Source: Fictibacillus nanhaiensis (GTDB taxonomy: Bacteria; Bacillota; Bacilli; Bacillales; Fictibacillaceae). From it: a stretch of 64,000 nt of DNA. The stretch covers positions 310,001 to 374,000 of the forward strand of contig JAEACG010000004.1 in NCBI GenBank assembly GCA_016401345.1, given 5' to 3'. The notes under the pieces are model-generated. The model worked only from the letters and a program-made list of their open reading frames with translations, did not search any database and had not been told where the DNA came from. The translations under genes were made by a program, and so were the position numbers. Every line of letters begins with the position of its first letter. The stretch's first letter is position 1. Below, piece after piece: positions 9,050-17,077 of this stretch.

Positions 9050-9760
9050 ATGAATTCAATCATTATTGGGTTAGGGGTTTTTGTTTTTGTGTTTTTAGGC
9101 ACGTTCCTTGGTGGTGGTAGTCTCCAACTTCTAAAAGATGTGGTATTCAAAAGGAGGAAATTAGTCTTATTGTTTTCAGGAGGAATCATCCTAAGTTTAT
9201 TACTAAATGAAATCATCCCAGAAGCCATTGAATTATTTGAGACAAAGGGAATTATTCTTGGATTTATAGCTGGTGCACTTTTAATGAAAATTACTGATCA
9301 ATTTTTCCATAAGGGGAACAAAAAATCCTTTATGTTCTTAGTAGTTGCTTTAATCCTCCATAACCTTCCCACTGGCGTAGGTGTAGGGTTGTTAATAAAC
9401 GAGAGTTCAAACTCCATATTTTCTTCACCATTTTTACTTGCCATGTTTTTTCATCACATACCGGAAGGACTAGCACTTATGTCATCTGCTTTATATGGAA
9501 ATGTTTCTTTCTATCTCTTTACATTAACTTGTTTGATTCTTGCGTTTTTCTTCGGTATTAGCGCATTAATTGGCAATGCGTTTTTATATCTTCAAAATAT
9601 AAAAGTAAATACGCTTTTAATGGGTACATCGATAGGAACACTTAGTTTTGTAACCCTCCATGAGTTTTTAAGGAAAAGTAAAGATGTTACGATTTTTGAA
9701 TGGCTTTTATACACTAGCTTTGGTTTTTTAATTCCATACTCGTTGCTTTTTATTCACTAA
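9050..9760 (+). CDS. ZIP family metal transporter
   Basis: This 236-residue integral membrane protein carries the two ZIP metal-site helices, HNLPTGVGVG and HHIPEGLAL, with eight predicted helices and no large soluble domain. It is divergent from the copper-oxidase operon that holds another ZIP, so two different ZIPs share one intergenic region. An AGAGGAG box lies 8 nt before the ATG at 9050; the longer frame starting at 8954 has no ribosome binding site. The metal is not readable from the sequence; Zn or Fe is likely given the feo genes just downstream. Confidence 0.82.
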   Translation: MNSIIIGLGVFVFVFLGTFLGGGSLQLLKDVVFKRRKLVLLFSGGIILSLLLNEIIPEAIELFETKGIILGFIAGALLMKITDQFFHKGNKKSFMFLVVALILHNLPTGVGVGLLINESSNSIFSSPFLLAMFFHHIPEGLALMSSALYGNVSFYLFTLTCLILAFFFGISALIGNAFLYLQNIKVNTLLMGTSIGTLSFVTLHEFLRKSKDVTIFEWLLYTSFGFLIPYSLLFIH

Positions 9761-9782
9761 AACCACAAATGCTGAACTCTCC

Positions 9783-9808
9783 GGCTGCCATAAAAGGCAG
9801 TCCTTTTT
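9783..9808 (+). terminator. Rho-independent terminator after the second ZIP gene
   Basis: A GGCTGCC/GGCAGTCC hairpin with an ATAAAA loop is followed by TTTTTAT. Confidence 0.65.
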
Positions 9809-9846
9809 ATGGATAATTTTGGATTTGGTGATTTAATAGCAATCAA

Positions 9847-9875
9847 TTGACAAAGTATGAATACATTCTTATTAT
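9847..9875 (+). promoter_or_regulatory. feoA promoter
   Basis: TTGACA (9847-9852) and TATTAT (9870-9875) are exactly 17 nt apart. GTAT and ATAC half-sites flank the -10 region, but no clear Fur box is seen. Confidence 0.6.
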
Positions 9876-9924
9876 GATACTAAAAGTTGCCTATGGGAAA
9901 CAATTGGGACAGGGGGAAACACGG

Positions 9925-10167
9925 ATGGACGAAGCTAAAGTAATAAAATTATACGATGCCAAGATCGGAAGCTTCATCCGGATCACTTCAATTGATTTAG
10001 AAGGTGTGATGAGAAGACGTTTACTGGATCTAGGTTTTGTTCGAGGGGCAGTTGTTGAAGTGATAAGAAGAAGTCCTTTAGGGGATCCGATGGCATTCCG
10101 TGTAAGCCAAACTACCATTGCTTTACGAAAAGAAGAAAGCCAGAGGATAGAAGGGGAGTTGGTCTAA
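9925..10167 (+). CDS. feoA: FeoA, ferrous iron transport accessory protein
   Basis: The 80-residue protein is a single SH3-like FeoA domain with the MRRRLLDLGFVRGAVVEVIRRSPLGDP segment typical of the family. FeoA binds and assists FeoB at the cytoplasmic face. The earlier frame start at 9847 is inside the promoter; the ATG at 9925 has AGGGGG 8 nt upstream. It is followed after 1 nt by the FeoB G-protein gene. Confidence 0.9.
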   Translation: MDEAKVIKLYDAKIGSFIRITSIDLEGVMRRRLLDLGFVRGAVVEVIRRSPLGDPMAFRVSQTTIALRKEESQRIEGELV

Positions 10168-10168
10168 C

Positions 10169-10858
10169 ATGAAAAACTCTTATACTGTTGCGTTAGCAGG
10201 CAACCCAAACACAGGAAAAAGCACGCTGTTCAATGCGTTAACAGGTTTAAAACAACATACCGGTAATTGGGCTGGTAAGACTGTTTCACTCGCAGAAGGT
10301 AAAGTTGAACATAAAGGCAAAACGGTAAGAATAATTGATCTGCCAGGTACGTATTCCTTATTCTCAAATTCAACCGATGAAGAAGTCGCAAGGAATTATA
10401 TCGTTTTTGAAAAGCCAGATGTAACACTGGTCGTTTTAGATGCTACATCATTAGAGCGCAACTTTAATTTAGCCTTACAAGTTTTAGAGATGACAACGAA
10501 TGTGATCATTTGTATCAATTTAATTGATGAAGCAGATAAACAAGGCATATCTATAAATGAAAAAGCGTTAACAAGGAAACTCGGTGTACCTGTTATAAAA
10601 ATATCTGCGAGAAATAAAACAGGTTTTACCCTTTTATTAGATACGATTGATAGAATCCATACGGGAAAGATCGTGTGTACTCCTGAAATTATTTTTTATG
10701 ATGAAGAGATCGAAAGAAAGATTCGCCAGATCGAACCGCTCGTACGGGAGTATCTTGAAGATAGTATTTCGTCAAGATGGGTAGCTTTACGCTTGCTTGA
10801 CGGAGATGATTCATTATTTCAGCAGATGGAAAAACGCTTATTGGTCAAGGGGGGATAA
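10169..10858 (+). CDS. feoB: FeoB G-protein domain encoded as a separate gene
   Basis: This 229-residue protein is only the cytoplasmic N-terminal part of FeoB. It has G1 GNPNTGKST, G3 DLPGTYS, G4 NLIDE and G5 SAR, followed by a helical guanine-dissociation-like segment. It stops before any membrane helix. The membrane part begins 2 nt later in another frame with its own start and ribosome binding site, so this is a true two-gene FeoB or a fixed split rather than simple decay. GTP hydrolysis would gate Fe(II) or related uptake by the partner. Confidence 0.9.
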   Translation: MKNSYTVALAGNPNTGKSTLFNALTGLKQHTGNWAGKTVSLAEGKVEHKGKTVRIIDLPGTYSLFSNSTDEEVARNYIVFEKPDVTLVVLDATSLERNFNLALQVLEMTTNVIICINLIDEADKQGISINEKALTRKLGVPVIKISARNKTGFTLLLDTIDRIHTGKIVCTPEIIFYDEEIERKIRQIEPLVREYLEDSISSRWVALRLLDGDDSLFQQMEKRLLVKGG

Positions 10859-10860
10859 TC

Positions 10861-12258
10861 ATGCAAAATGGATTCCAACAGAAAACTTCAGTAAGTTTGG
10901 GAAACTTATATGCGTATGCTCAAGAAATCTCTGATGATCATATGCGGGATAAGATCGTTCAAAATCTGTATAAAAAGAGTCAACAATTATGCGAATCTAG
11001 TGTCATTCATAAAAATAAGAAGAATGATAAAAGAACAGAAAAACTAGATGCCATCTTTACTTCCCCGATATTTGGATTCCCGATTATGATTATAATGCTT
11101 GGAATCGTGTTTTATCTAACTATCGCAGGGGCTAACATACCGTCATCGATGCTTGCTACTTTCTTTGGCTGGCTAGAAAATCATCTAACTGCCTTTTTTA
11201 TGTATATGAATTCTCCTGATTGGCTTCATGGTATATTGGTACTTGGGTTATACCGGGGGACTACATGGGTGATAAGTGTAATGCTTCCTCCTATGGCTAT
11301 TTTCTTTCCTACTTTTGCCTTGCTTGAAAACTATGGTTATCTACCACGTGTTGCCTTCAATATGGATCGAATTTTCAAGAGTGTAGGGGCACATGGAAAA
11401 CAGTCTTTAACAATGGCGATGGGGTTCGGTTGTAATGCTGCAGCGATGTTATCGTCTCGAATCATTGAATCTCCAAGAGAAAGGATGCTTGCCATCCTTA
11501 CGAACAACTTCGTTCCTTGCAACGGTCGTTGGGGTACCCTGATTGTTCTTGCATCACTTTTTATGGCAGCAGGATATACAGGTGGTCTTAAATCACTCGT
11601 GACGACTTCTGTTATCGTTGGAATTGTAATGGTTGGTGTAATTGTAACCTTTATTGTTTCTTGGGTTCTTTCCAAAACAGCTCTAAAAGGAGTGCCTACG
11701 CATTATACTCTAGAATTGCCGCCATATAGAAGACCGAAATTCTTTGACACAGTCATAAGATCATCATTGACAAAATCTTTATCAGTTCTTAGCCGTGCAA
11801 TTAAAGTTGCTGCGCCAGCTGCAATTTTAACATGGGTCATTGCTAACATTTATGTTGGGGATACAAGTATCTTGATGTATATCGTAAACTTCTTAGATCC
11901 TTTCGGTAAGATGCTAGGGTTAGACGGCTTCATACTCATGGCTTTTCTGATTGGATTGCCCGCCAACGAGATCGTTTTGCCAATCTTATTAATGGGCTAT
12001 CTTTCCACCGGGTCATTAACAGAAGTCGATAACCTGGTAGATTTGAAGCAAATCTTTGTAGAGCACGGATGGACGTGGCTTACTGCATTGAATATGATGC
12101 TATTTTCATTGTTGCATTTTCCATGCGGGACAACACTCGTGAACATATACAAAGAAACCAAGAGTAAAAAATGGACGTTTTTAGCTTTTCTGATACCAAC
12201 TGTTATTGCAATTACGGTTACATTCACCATTGCTCAAACAGTTTATTTTCTTCGTTAA
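10861..12258 (+). CDS. feoB: FeoB membrane permease domain encoded as a separate gene
   Basis: The 465-residue protein has a short cytoplasmic start and then the FeoB permease core with two Gate (nucleoside-recognition) regions. Conserved segments seen: the first gate with LPRVAF, GCNAAAM followed by SPRERMLAILTNNFVPCNGR, and the second gate with GLPANEIVLP. The GCNAAAM/VPCNGR type is like the FeoB2 subgroup, for which manganese as well as iron transport has been proposed. An AAGGGGGG box sits 7 nt before the ATG at the end of the G-protein gene, which suggests translational coupling. Confidence 0.88.
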   Translation: MQNGFQQKTSVSLGNLYAYAQEISDDHMRDKIVQNLYKKSQQLCESSVIHKNKKNDKRTEKLDAIFTSPIFGFPIMIIMLGIVFYLTIAGANIPSSMLATFFGWLENHLTAFFMYMNSPDWLHGILVLGLYRGTTWVISVMLPPMAIFFPTFALLENYGYLPRVAFNMDRIFKSVGAHGKQSLTMAMGFGCNAAAMLSSRIIESPRERMLAILTNNFVPCNGRWGTLIVLASLFMAAGYTGGLKSLVTTSVIVGIVMVGVIVTFIVSWVLSKTALKGVPTHYTLELPPYRRPKFFDTVIRSSLTKSLSVLSRAIKVAAPAAILTWVIANIYVGDTSILMYIVNFLDPFGKMLGLDGFILMAFLIGLPANEIVLPILLMGYLSTGSLTEVDNLVDLKQIFVEHGWTWLTALNMMLFSLLHFPCGTTLVNIYKETKSKKWTFLAFLIPTVIAITVTFTIAQTVYFLR

Positions 12259-12261
12259 TTC

Positions 12262-12287
12262 AAAAGCCCTTTATTGGGCTTTTTTTA
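12262..12287 (+). terminator. Rho-independent terminator after feoB
   Basis: AAAAGCCC/GGGCTTTT stem with a short loop followed by T residues. Confidence 0.8.
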
Positions 12288-12376
12288 ATGTGAAAAAATG
12301 ATCGATAGACACAAAGGATTAAGTTTATTTACAATTGTTTATTCTAATTATGTATTAACTTTTTCTCTTTGTATGA

Positions 12377-12425
12377 TTGCACGCTGAGCGGATATTGTGC
12401 ATAATATACATGAGCACATATTCAT
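12377..12425 (+). promoter_or_regulatory. czcD promoter with CzrA-like operator
   Basis: TTGCAC (12377-12382) and CATAAT (12400-12405) are 17 nt apart. ATGAGCACATATTCAT (12410-12425) covers the start region and matches the CzrA operator class. It is 14 of 16 identical to the reverse complement of the site at 16201. Confidence 0.65.
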
Positions 12426-12444
12426 ATTTAAGAAGGTGGAAATT

Positions 12445-13353
12445 ATGGGACACTCTCACGATCATGGACATCACCATCATGGAAGTAATAACAAAAACGC
12501 ATTAAAATGGTCATTTTTTCTAATTGCGAGCTTTATGATTGTTGAGGTCATTGGTGGCCTTTGGACTAACAGTTTGGCTCTCCTTTCCGATGCAGGGCAT
12601 ATGTTGAGTGATGCTGCGGCACTTGGACTTAGCTTTTTAGCTCTTACGATGGGGCAACGAAAAGCCACCCATTCAAAGACGTTTGGATACAAACGTTTTG
12701 AGATTCTAGCGGCGTTTTTAAACGGTATTACCTTAATCTTAATCTCACTTTATATCTTCTGGGAAGCTTATCACCGTATAGTAGATCCTCCAGAAGTGGT
12801 GAGCTCAGGAATGTTAATCATCTCTTTCATTGGATTGCTTGTAAACATAGCAGCTGCCTATATTTTGATGAAAGGCGATAAAGACGAGAACTTAAATGTG
12901 CGTAGTGCATTTTTACATGTGCTTGGCGACATGTTAGGATCAGTCGGAGCAATCGTTGCAGCATTACTCATCATGTTCTTGGGATGGAGTATCGCTGACC
13001 CGATTGCGAGTATCATTGTTGCGGTATTAATCATCATAAGTGGCTGGAGAGTAACAAAAGATTCCTTCCATATCTTAATGGAAGGAACACCATTAAATTT
13101 AGACGTAGAAAAAGTAAAAGAAGTTATACTATCACTTCCCGAGGTGAAGGGAGTTAACGACCTCCACGTATGGTCGATCACATCTGATTTTCCTGCACTC
13201 AGCTGCCATGTAGTAAAAGAAACATCAGCTGATTACAAGGAAGTTTTGAATCAAGTGAAAAAAGTGTTGCACGATGAATTCCATATTCATCATACGACGA
13301 TTGAAGTGGATGAAGAAAGAGAAGGGCATCAGCACCAAGGGCATTGCAATTAA
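12445..13353 (+). CDS. czcD: CzcD-type cation diffusion facilitator
   Basis: This 302-residue CDF antiporter exports Zn, Cd or Co from the cytoplasm in exchange for protons. It has a His-rich N-terminus (HSHDHGHHHHG), six membrane helices, the metal site SDAGHMLSD in helix 2 with its partner HVLGDMLGS in helix 5, a cytoplasmic C-terminal domain and a His tail (HQHQGHCN). The frame is open further left, but the ATG at 12445 has GAAGGTGG 5 nt upstream. A CzrA-like operator precedes it and a CzrA-type repressor gene is convergent just downstream. Confidence 0.93.
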   Translation: MGHSHDHGHHHHGSNNKNALKWSFFLIASFMIVEVIGGLWTNSLALLSDAGHMLSDAAALGLSFLALTMGQRKATHSKTFGYKRFEILAAFLNGITLILISLYIFWEAYHRIVDPPEVVSSGMLIISFIGLLVNIAAAYILMKGDKDENLNVRSAFLHVLGDMLGSVGAIVAALLIMFLGWSIADPIASIIVAVLIIISGWRVTKDSFHILMEGTPLNLDVEKVKEVILSLPEVKGVNDLHVWSITSDFPALSCHVVKETSADYKEVLNQVKKVLHDEFHIHHTTIEVDEEREGHQHQGHCN

Positions 13354-13383
13354 AAAACGAACCCTTTTCAGGGCTCGTTTTTA
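13353..13383. terminator. Bidirectional terminator between czcD and czrA
   Basis: AAAACGA and CCC arms pair with GGG and TCGTTTT arms around a TTTTCA loop, with A and T runs on both sides. It overlaps both stop codons. Confidence 0.8.
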
Positions 13384-13707
13384 CGTATGTTTTGCATGGT
13401 CAATGCTTTGTTTTAACAAGTCAATGACATGTTCATCATCTGTAGTATAATAAATTGTTGTGCCTTCTCTTCTTGATTTCACTAATCTAACATTTTTCAA
13501 AAATCGTAATTGGTGGGAAACTGTAGATTGTAAAAGAGAGAGTTTGTCGGCAATCTCATTTACAGACTGCTCACCATGTAGTAACAAATTTAAGATGCGT
13601 AACCTTGTTGGATCGGATAATGCTTTAAAACATTGACCGACCATAAAAAGTGTTTCTTCATCTAAATCAATAAACAGCTTTTTATTATGTTGTTCCTGTT
13701 CTCCCAT
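13381..13707 (-). CDS. czrA: CzrA-type zinc-sensing ArsR/SmtB repressor
   Basis: The 108-residue winged-helix protein has the complete alpha-5 zinc site DxH-x10-HxxH (Asp91, His93, His104, His107), the hallmark of CzrA and SmtB sensors that release DNA when Zn or Co binds. The helix TVSHQLRFL would read DNA. Three sites like the known CzrA operator lie within 4 kb: before czcD, before the 64-residue membrane protein and before the 32-residue protein. The TTG at 13713 overlaps the ribosome binding site; ATG 13707 is 6 nt beyond AAGGGG. Confidence 0.92.
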   Translation of the reverse strand: MGEQEQHNKKLFIDLDEETLFMVGQCFKALSDPTRLRILNLLLHGEQSVNEIADKLSLLQSTVSHQLRFLKNVRLVKSRREGTTIYYTTDDEHVIDLLKQSIDHAKHT

Positions 13708-13791
13708 GTGCAACCCCTTCTTTATTAATACATGAATCTATTATAAGAGAATCTTTCCTAATGAACAACGATTTAGACCAAGGAGGTACTT

Positions 13792-14637
13792 GTGAATAAC
13801 GTTTTAACAACTTATCCATTCTTTGAGCTTTGGAAGATTGACATTTTACTTTTAATTGTTTTTCTAGGCTTTATATTTTCTTTAGTAACTAAGAGAGTTT
13901 TAATTTTAAATCCACATTTGGATGGTGTAAGCATTAAGAAGAGGGCACTTTTTTGTAGTGGGTTGATTCTTTGGGCTATTGCAGAGGGCAGTCCGTTAAG
14001 TCTGATCGGACATCATTATCTCTTCAGTGTACATATGGTACAGATGACAATTACCTATCTGATGGTACCACCATTATTAATTGCAGGGCTCCCGGAATGG
14101 GTGTTTACCTATCTCTTTCAGGTATCATCCATCAAGAAAATGGTCCACTTTGCAACAAGACCCTTGTTAGCGATACTAGTATTCAATTCCTTGTTTTCGA
14201 TTTATCATTTTCCAAATGTTTTTGACACGCTGATGGCTAACCCTTGGGCGATGGATTTTTATCATATTGTTTTATTTATTACATCAATTATGATGTGGTT
14301 TCCTATAATATCAAATGTTCAAACCGGAAAAGAATTATCAAGCCTTCAAAAGACAGGATACATCTTTGCCATGGGCGTACTGCTCACACCAGCATGTGCG
14401 TTAATCATTTTTGCAAAAGACATATTGTATCAGATGTATCAACACAGATCGTCGATCACTTACCTCTCCTATACACCTCTGTATGATCAGCAACTTGGAG
14501 GAGTAATCATGAAAATCGGACAAGAGATTATATATGGAACGGTATTGTTGAGGATCTTTATCGGTTGGTTCAAAAAAGATAAGTTATATAGCATTGATGA
14601 ATTACCAGCTGAGGATTATCGGGTCCCAAAGGGATAG
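13792..14637 (+). CDS. ctaG: CtaG-type cytochrome oxidase assembly membrane protein
   Basis: The 281-residue protein has about seven hydrophobic helices and the GHHYLFSVHMVQMTITYLMVPP and IYHFPNVFDTLM segments of the caa3_CtaG family. In B. subtilis CtaG is needed for active caa3 oxidase, probably by supplying copper. A GTG start follows AGGAGG. It is divergent from czrA and 30 nt before czcO. A quinol oxidase operon lies 9 kb downstream, so a role in its copper supply is possible but not shown. Confidence 0.85.
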   Translation: MNNVLTTYPFFELWKIDILLLIVFLGFIFSLVTKRVLILNPHLDGVSIKKRALFCSGLILWAIAEGSPLSLIGHHYLFSVHMVQMTITYLMVPPLLIAGLPEWVFTYLFQVSSIKKMVHFATRPLLAILVFNSLFSIYHFPNVFDTLMANPWAMDFYHIVLFITSIMMWFPIISNVQTGKELSSLQKTGYIFAMGVLLTPACALIIFAKDILYQMYQHRSSITYLSYTPLYDQQLGGVIMKIGQEIIYGTVLLRIFIGWFKKDKLYSIDELPAEDYRVPKG

Positions 14638-14667
14638 CCATTTCTGTTCTAATTGGGGGGAATAAGC

Positions 14668-15711
14668 ATGAATTATGATGTGATTGTGATTGGCGCTGGT
14701 CAAGCAGGATTAGCGATGGGCTATTACTTAAAGAAGGCAAAACATTCATTTTTAATAATCGGTAAAGAAGAGAATGTTGGGGATGTTTGGAGAAAGCGTT
14801 ATGATTCTCTCGTTCTGTTCACGCCGCGGTCATATAGTACACTTCCAGGATGCTATTTTGAAGGGGATCAAGACGTTTATCCGACAAAATATGAAGTAGC
14901 AGACTACCTTGCGTCATATGCTGAAAAATTTTCATTACCCCTTCAATTAAACACTAACGTTTATAGTTTGCATAAAGAGGATAACCGATTTGTAGTTAAA
15001 ACGAACCAAGGCGATTTTCTTTCAGATAATGTAGTTGTGGCTACGGGGCCGTTTCAGGTCCCATTTATACCTGAGTTTTCACATCAGTTCTCCAATGAGG
15101 TTTTTCAAGTACATTCTTCAGGTTATCGATCTCCAGAACAGCTCAAAAGTGGATCAGTGTTGATCGTTGGTGGTGGGAATTCTGGTGCTCAGATCGCCGT
15201 TGAGTTGTCCAAGACCAAAGAAGTGTACTTGTCTGTAGGACATAAAATGAAGTTCTTTCCGCAAGTAATCGGAAATAAGAGCATCTTTTGGTGGTTTCAA
15301 AAGTTAGGACTTCTACAATCACACGTAAATACCACAATAGGGCGATTTTTGAGCCGTCAGCCTGATCCAATTTTTGGTCTTGAACTGAAAAAAGCGATAA
15401 TAGAAAAGAAGGTAATTTTAAAATCACGATCTGTTAGTGTAGAAAATGACAAGATCATGTTTGAAGATGTGAGCAGGGTAATGGTTGATAATGTTGTTTG
15501 GGCGACAGGTTTTAAATCCGATTTTAGCTGGATACAAATTGAGGGTTTATTCGATTACGATAGAAAACCTATTCATCAAAGAGGCGTTACTAAAGTTAAA
15601 GGGCTATACTTTTTAGGTTTGCCCTGGCAGTATCGAAGAGGATCAGGGCTGCTCTATGGAGTCGGAAATGATGCAGAGTATCTAATGAATCATATGAACA
15701 GCTTACAATAA
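14668..15711 (+). CDS. czcO: CzcO-like FAD/NAD(P)-dependent oxidoreductase
   Basis: The 347-residue flavoprotein has an N-terminal FAD motif (GAGQAG), a second nucleotide motif GGGNSG at about 170 and the WATGF segment seen in flavin monooxygenase-like proteins. The group is often named CzcO because it is found beside CDF genes, although its reaction is not known. It follows the CtaG-like gene by 30 nt and probably shares its transcript. The TTG at 14653 lies in the G-rich ribosome binding site; the ATG at 14668 fits. Confidence 0.85.
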   Translation: MNYDVIVIGAGQAGLAMGYYLKKAKHSFLIIGKEENVGDVWRKRYDSLVLFTPRSYSTLPGCYFEGDQDVYPTKYEVADYLASYAEKFSLPLQLNTNVYSLHKEDNRFVVKTNQGDFLSDNVVVATGPFQVPFIPEFSHQFSNEVFQVHSSGYRSPEQLKSGSVLIVGGGNSGAQIAVELSKTKEVYLSVGHKMKFFPQVIGNKSIFWWFQKLGLLQSHVNTTIGRFLSRQPDPIFGLELKKAIIEKKVILKSRSVSVENDKIMFEDVSRVMVDNVVWATGFKSDFSWIQIEGLFDYDRKPIHQRGVTKVKGLYFLGLPWQYRRGSGLLYGVGNDAEYLMNHMNSLQ

Positions 15712-15740
15712 AAACAGTGCATACAGCGCACTGTTTTTTT
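15711..15740. terminator. Terminator between czcO and the convergent small gene
   Basis: A perfect 10-bp stem AAAACAGTGC/GCACTGTTTT followed by T residues; it can serve both directions. Confidence 0.85.
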
Positions 15741-15745
15741 ATAAT

Positions 15746-15940
15746 CTAACTTGATTTTTTCTTTTCCTCCATGAGCCACTTAGAGGCTAAGACTTCTTGC
15801 TCAAATCGATTTGCATGCTCCTCTTGCTTCTTGGACACTTTCTTTATGAAAACGACAAAGATAAATGAGAATACAATTCCTATAACTATCAAAAGTGTAG
15901 GTCCTACAAACTCCATCGTCTCTTTTGAAATATTAAACAA
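15746..15940 (-). CDS. Small single-helix membrane protein under a CzrA-like operator
   Basis: I do not recognise this protein. From TTG 15940, which has AAGGGAG 8 nt upstream, it is 64 residues: a short N-terminus, one membrane helix (about residues 13-32) and a charged helical cytoplasmic tail rich in Lys and Glu. Upstream-frame starts run through the operator at 15966 and are less likely. The arrangement suggests zinc-responsive expression. The tail could act as a coiled-coil partner for a transporter such as CzcD; this is inference. Confidence 0.6.
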   Translation of the reverse strand: MFNISKETMEFVGPTLLIVIGIVFSFIFVVFIKKVSKKQEEHANRFEQEVLASKWLMEEKKKSS

Positions 15941-15965
15941 TATGATCACTCCCTTCATGGTATTT

Positions 15966-15981
15966 ATGTGCATATGTTCAT
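15966..15981 (-). promoter_or_regulatory. CzrA-like operator before the 64-residue membrane protein
   Basis: ATGTGCATATGTTCAT differs at only 1 of 16 positions from the reverse complement of the site at 16201-16216. Its arms are the CzrA pattern. Confidence 0.6.
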
Positions 15982-16181
15982 ATAATAGCATTAAAAATAT
16001 TATTATACTATCGAGGTAAGTTATTTTTAAGTAGCCATAGTATATCTTATTATGTTGATCATTAATTTAGGGCTGGATAAAATGAAAACCCACATTCTAT
16101 TAAAGACAATGTATTTAATCACAATATTCTAAATTGAACTGTCACGTTATTGTTCCAATGCAAATATTTAAATTTACTAGA

Positions 16182-16216
16182 ATTCATATAGAATGAATAT
16201 ATGAATATATGCACAT
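16182..16216 (+). promoter_or_regulatory. Double CzrA-like operator before the 32-residue gene and two-component system
   Basis: ATTCAT (16182-16187) and ATGAAT (16193-16198) form a perfect inverted repeat, followed at 16201-16216 by ATGAATATATGCACAT. Two adjacent repressor dimers could bind. The rest of 16020-16258 is AT-rich and holds no gene. Confidence 0.55.
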
Positions 16217-16258
16217 GTATATTGAAAAATTGAGTTTAATGTACTGGAGGTGGGCGAT

Positions 16259-16357
16259 ATGAAACTTACTAATTTACAACTTTTTCTTTTCCTGACGGCC
16301 TTTGGATTTGTTACTGCAAGTGCGTATTGGATCTTAGCGATTTTGAAATCATATTAA
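16259..16357 (+). CDS. 32-residue hydrophobic membrane peptide
   Basis: A short gene with an excellent ribosome binding site (CTGGAGGTGG, 6-8 nt before ATG) encodes MKLTNLQLFLFLTAFGFVTA followed by SAYWILAILKSY. It is one hydrophobic helix with almost no loops. It lies between a double CzrA-like operator and a two-component system, 15 nt before the regulator gene. It resembles small membrane regulators or transporter subunits in form only; I cannot name a family. Confidence 0.6.
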   Translation: MKLTNLQLFLFLTAFGFVTASAYWILAILKSY

Positions 16358-16372
16358 TTGAGGTGAAAAAGA

Positions 16373-17077
16373 ATGTACAAGAAAACCATATTGATCATTG
16401 ATGACGATTGGGACATGAGAAACTTATTGCGTATCTATCTTCGTGATTATTATCACCTTCTTGAATTAGATAATGGGCAGCGCGCTCTAGATGTATTGAC
16501 AAGAAATAAAGTAGATCTTGTTATATTGGATATTATGATGCCAGAAATAGACGGATGGGAAATCTGTATGAGAATACGTGAGAAAAGTACAACACCTGTC
16601 CTAATGCTTACTGCTTTATCCGATGTACAGGATAAGATTATGGGCTTGAATATTGGGGCGGATGATTATATAACAAAGCCATTTGAACCTGATGAGTTGT
16701 TGGCTAGAGTTCAGGCATTGCTGCGAAGAGTGTCTTACTTAAATACAATGGAAAAGAAAGAAAATGAAATAATAATTGAGGATTTAACGATTAATATTAG
16801 AGCTCGAGAAGTATTCGCAAACGAGAAGAGTGTCAACTTTACGCCAAAAGAGACAGAGTTGCTCATATTTTTAGCTAATAATCCTAGACAGGTTATGACG
16901 AGAGAAGTTCTCTTAAACAAAATTTGGGGTGAATATTACTCATATGATGGCAGGGTCGTAGACACACATGTTAAAAATATTAGAGTAAAGCTAAGAGAAA
17001 AGGGACTTTCTTTTGATCCAATAAAAACGGTTTGGGGCGTAGGTTACAAATTCTCTCAACCAGGAGAACAAGTGTAA
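16373..17077 (+). CDS. OmpR-family response regulator
   Basis: The 234-residue protein has a receiver domain with the acidic pair DDD near the start, the phosphorylated Asp in VILDIMMPEIDGWE and the Lys of TKPFEPDE, followed by a winged-helix DNA-binding domain ending in VWGVGYKF. The kinase gene overlaps its stop codon by 1 nt (TAATG). The pair sits between CzrA-like operators and a cell-wall endopeptidase gene, so envelope stress or metal stress is a fair guess. Its binding site is not proven. Confidence 0.92.
   Translation: MYKKTILIIDDDWDMRNLLRIYLRDYYHLLELDNGQRALDVLTRNKVDLVILDIMMPEIDGWEICMRIREKSTTPVLMLTALSDVQDKIMGLNIGADDYITKPFEPDELLARVQALLRRVSYLNTMEKKENEIIIEDLTINIRAREVFANEKSVNFTPKETELLIFLANNPRQVMTREVLLNKIWGEYYSYDGRVVDTHVKNIRVKLREKGLSFDPIKTVWGVGYKFSQPGEQV

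Noticed and set aside
9954-10130. Minus-strand frame opposite feoA
   Set aside because: Shadow of the feoA coding frame.
10830-10870. Frameshift pseudogene in feoB
   Set aside because: The second part has its own strong ribosome binding site and ATG, and both parts are otherwise intact, so a true split is more likely.
16020-16180. Repeat-like AT-rich tract as an origin or iteron array
   Set aside because: No regular direct repeats or DnaA boxes are seen; the repeats nearby are explained as repressor sites.
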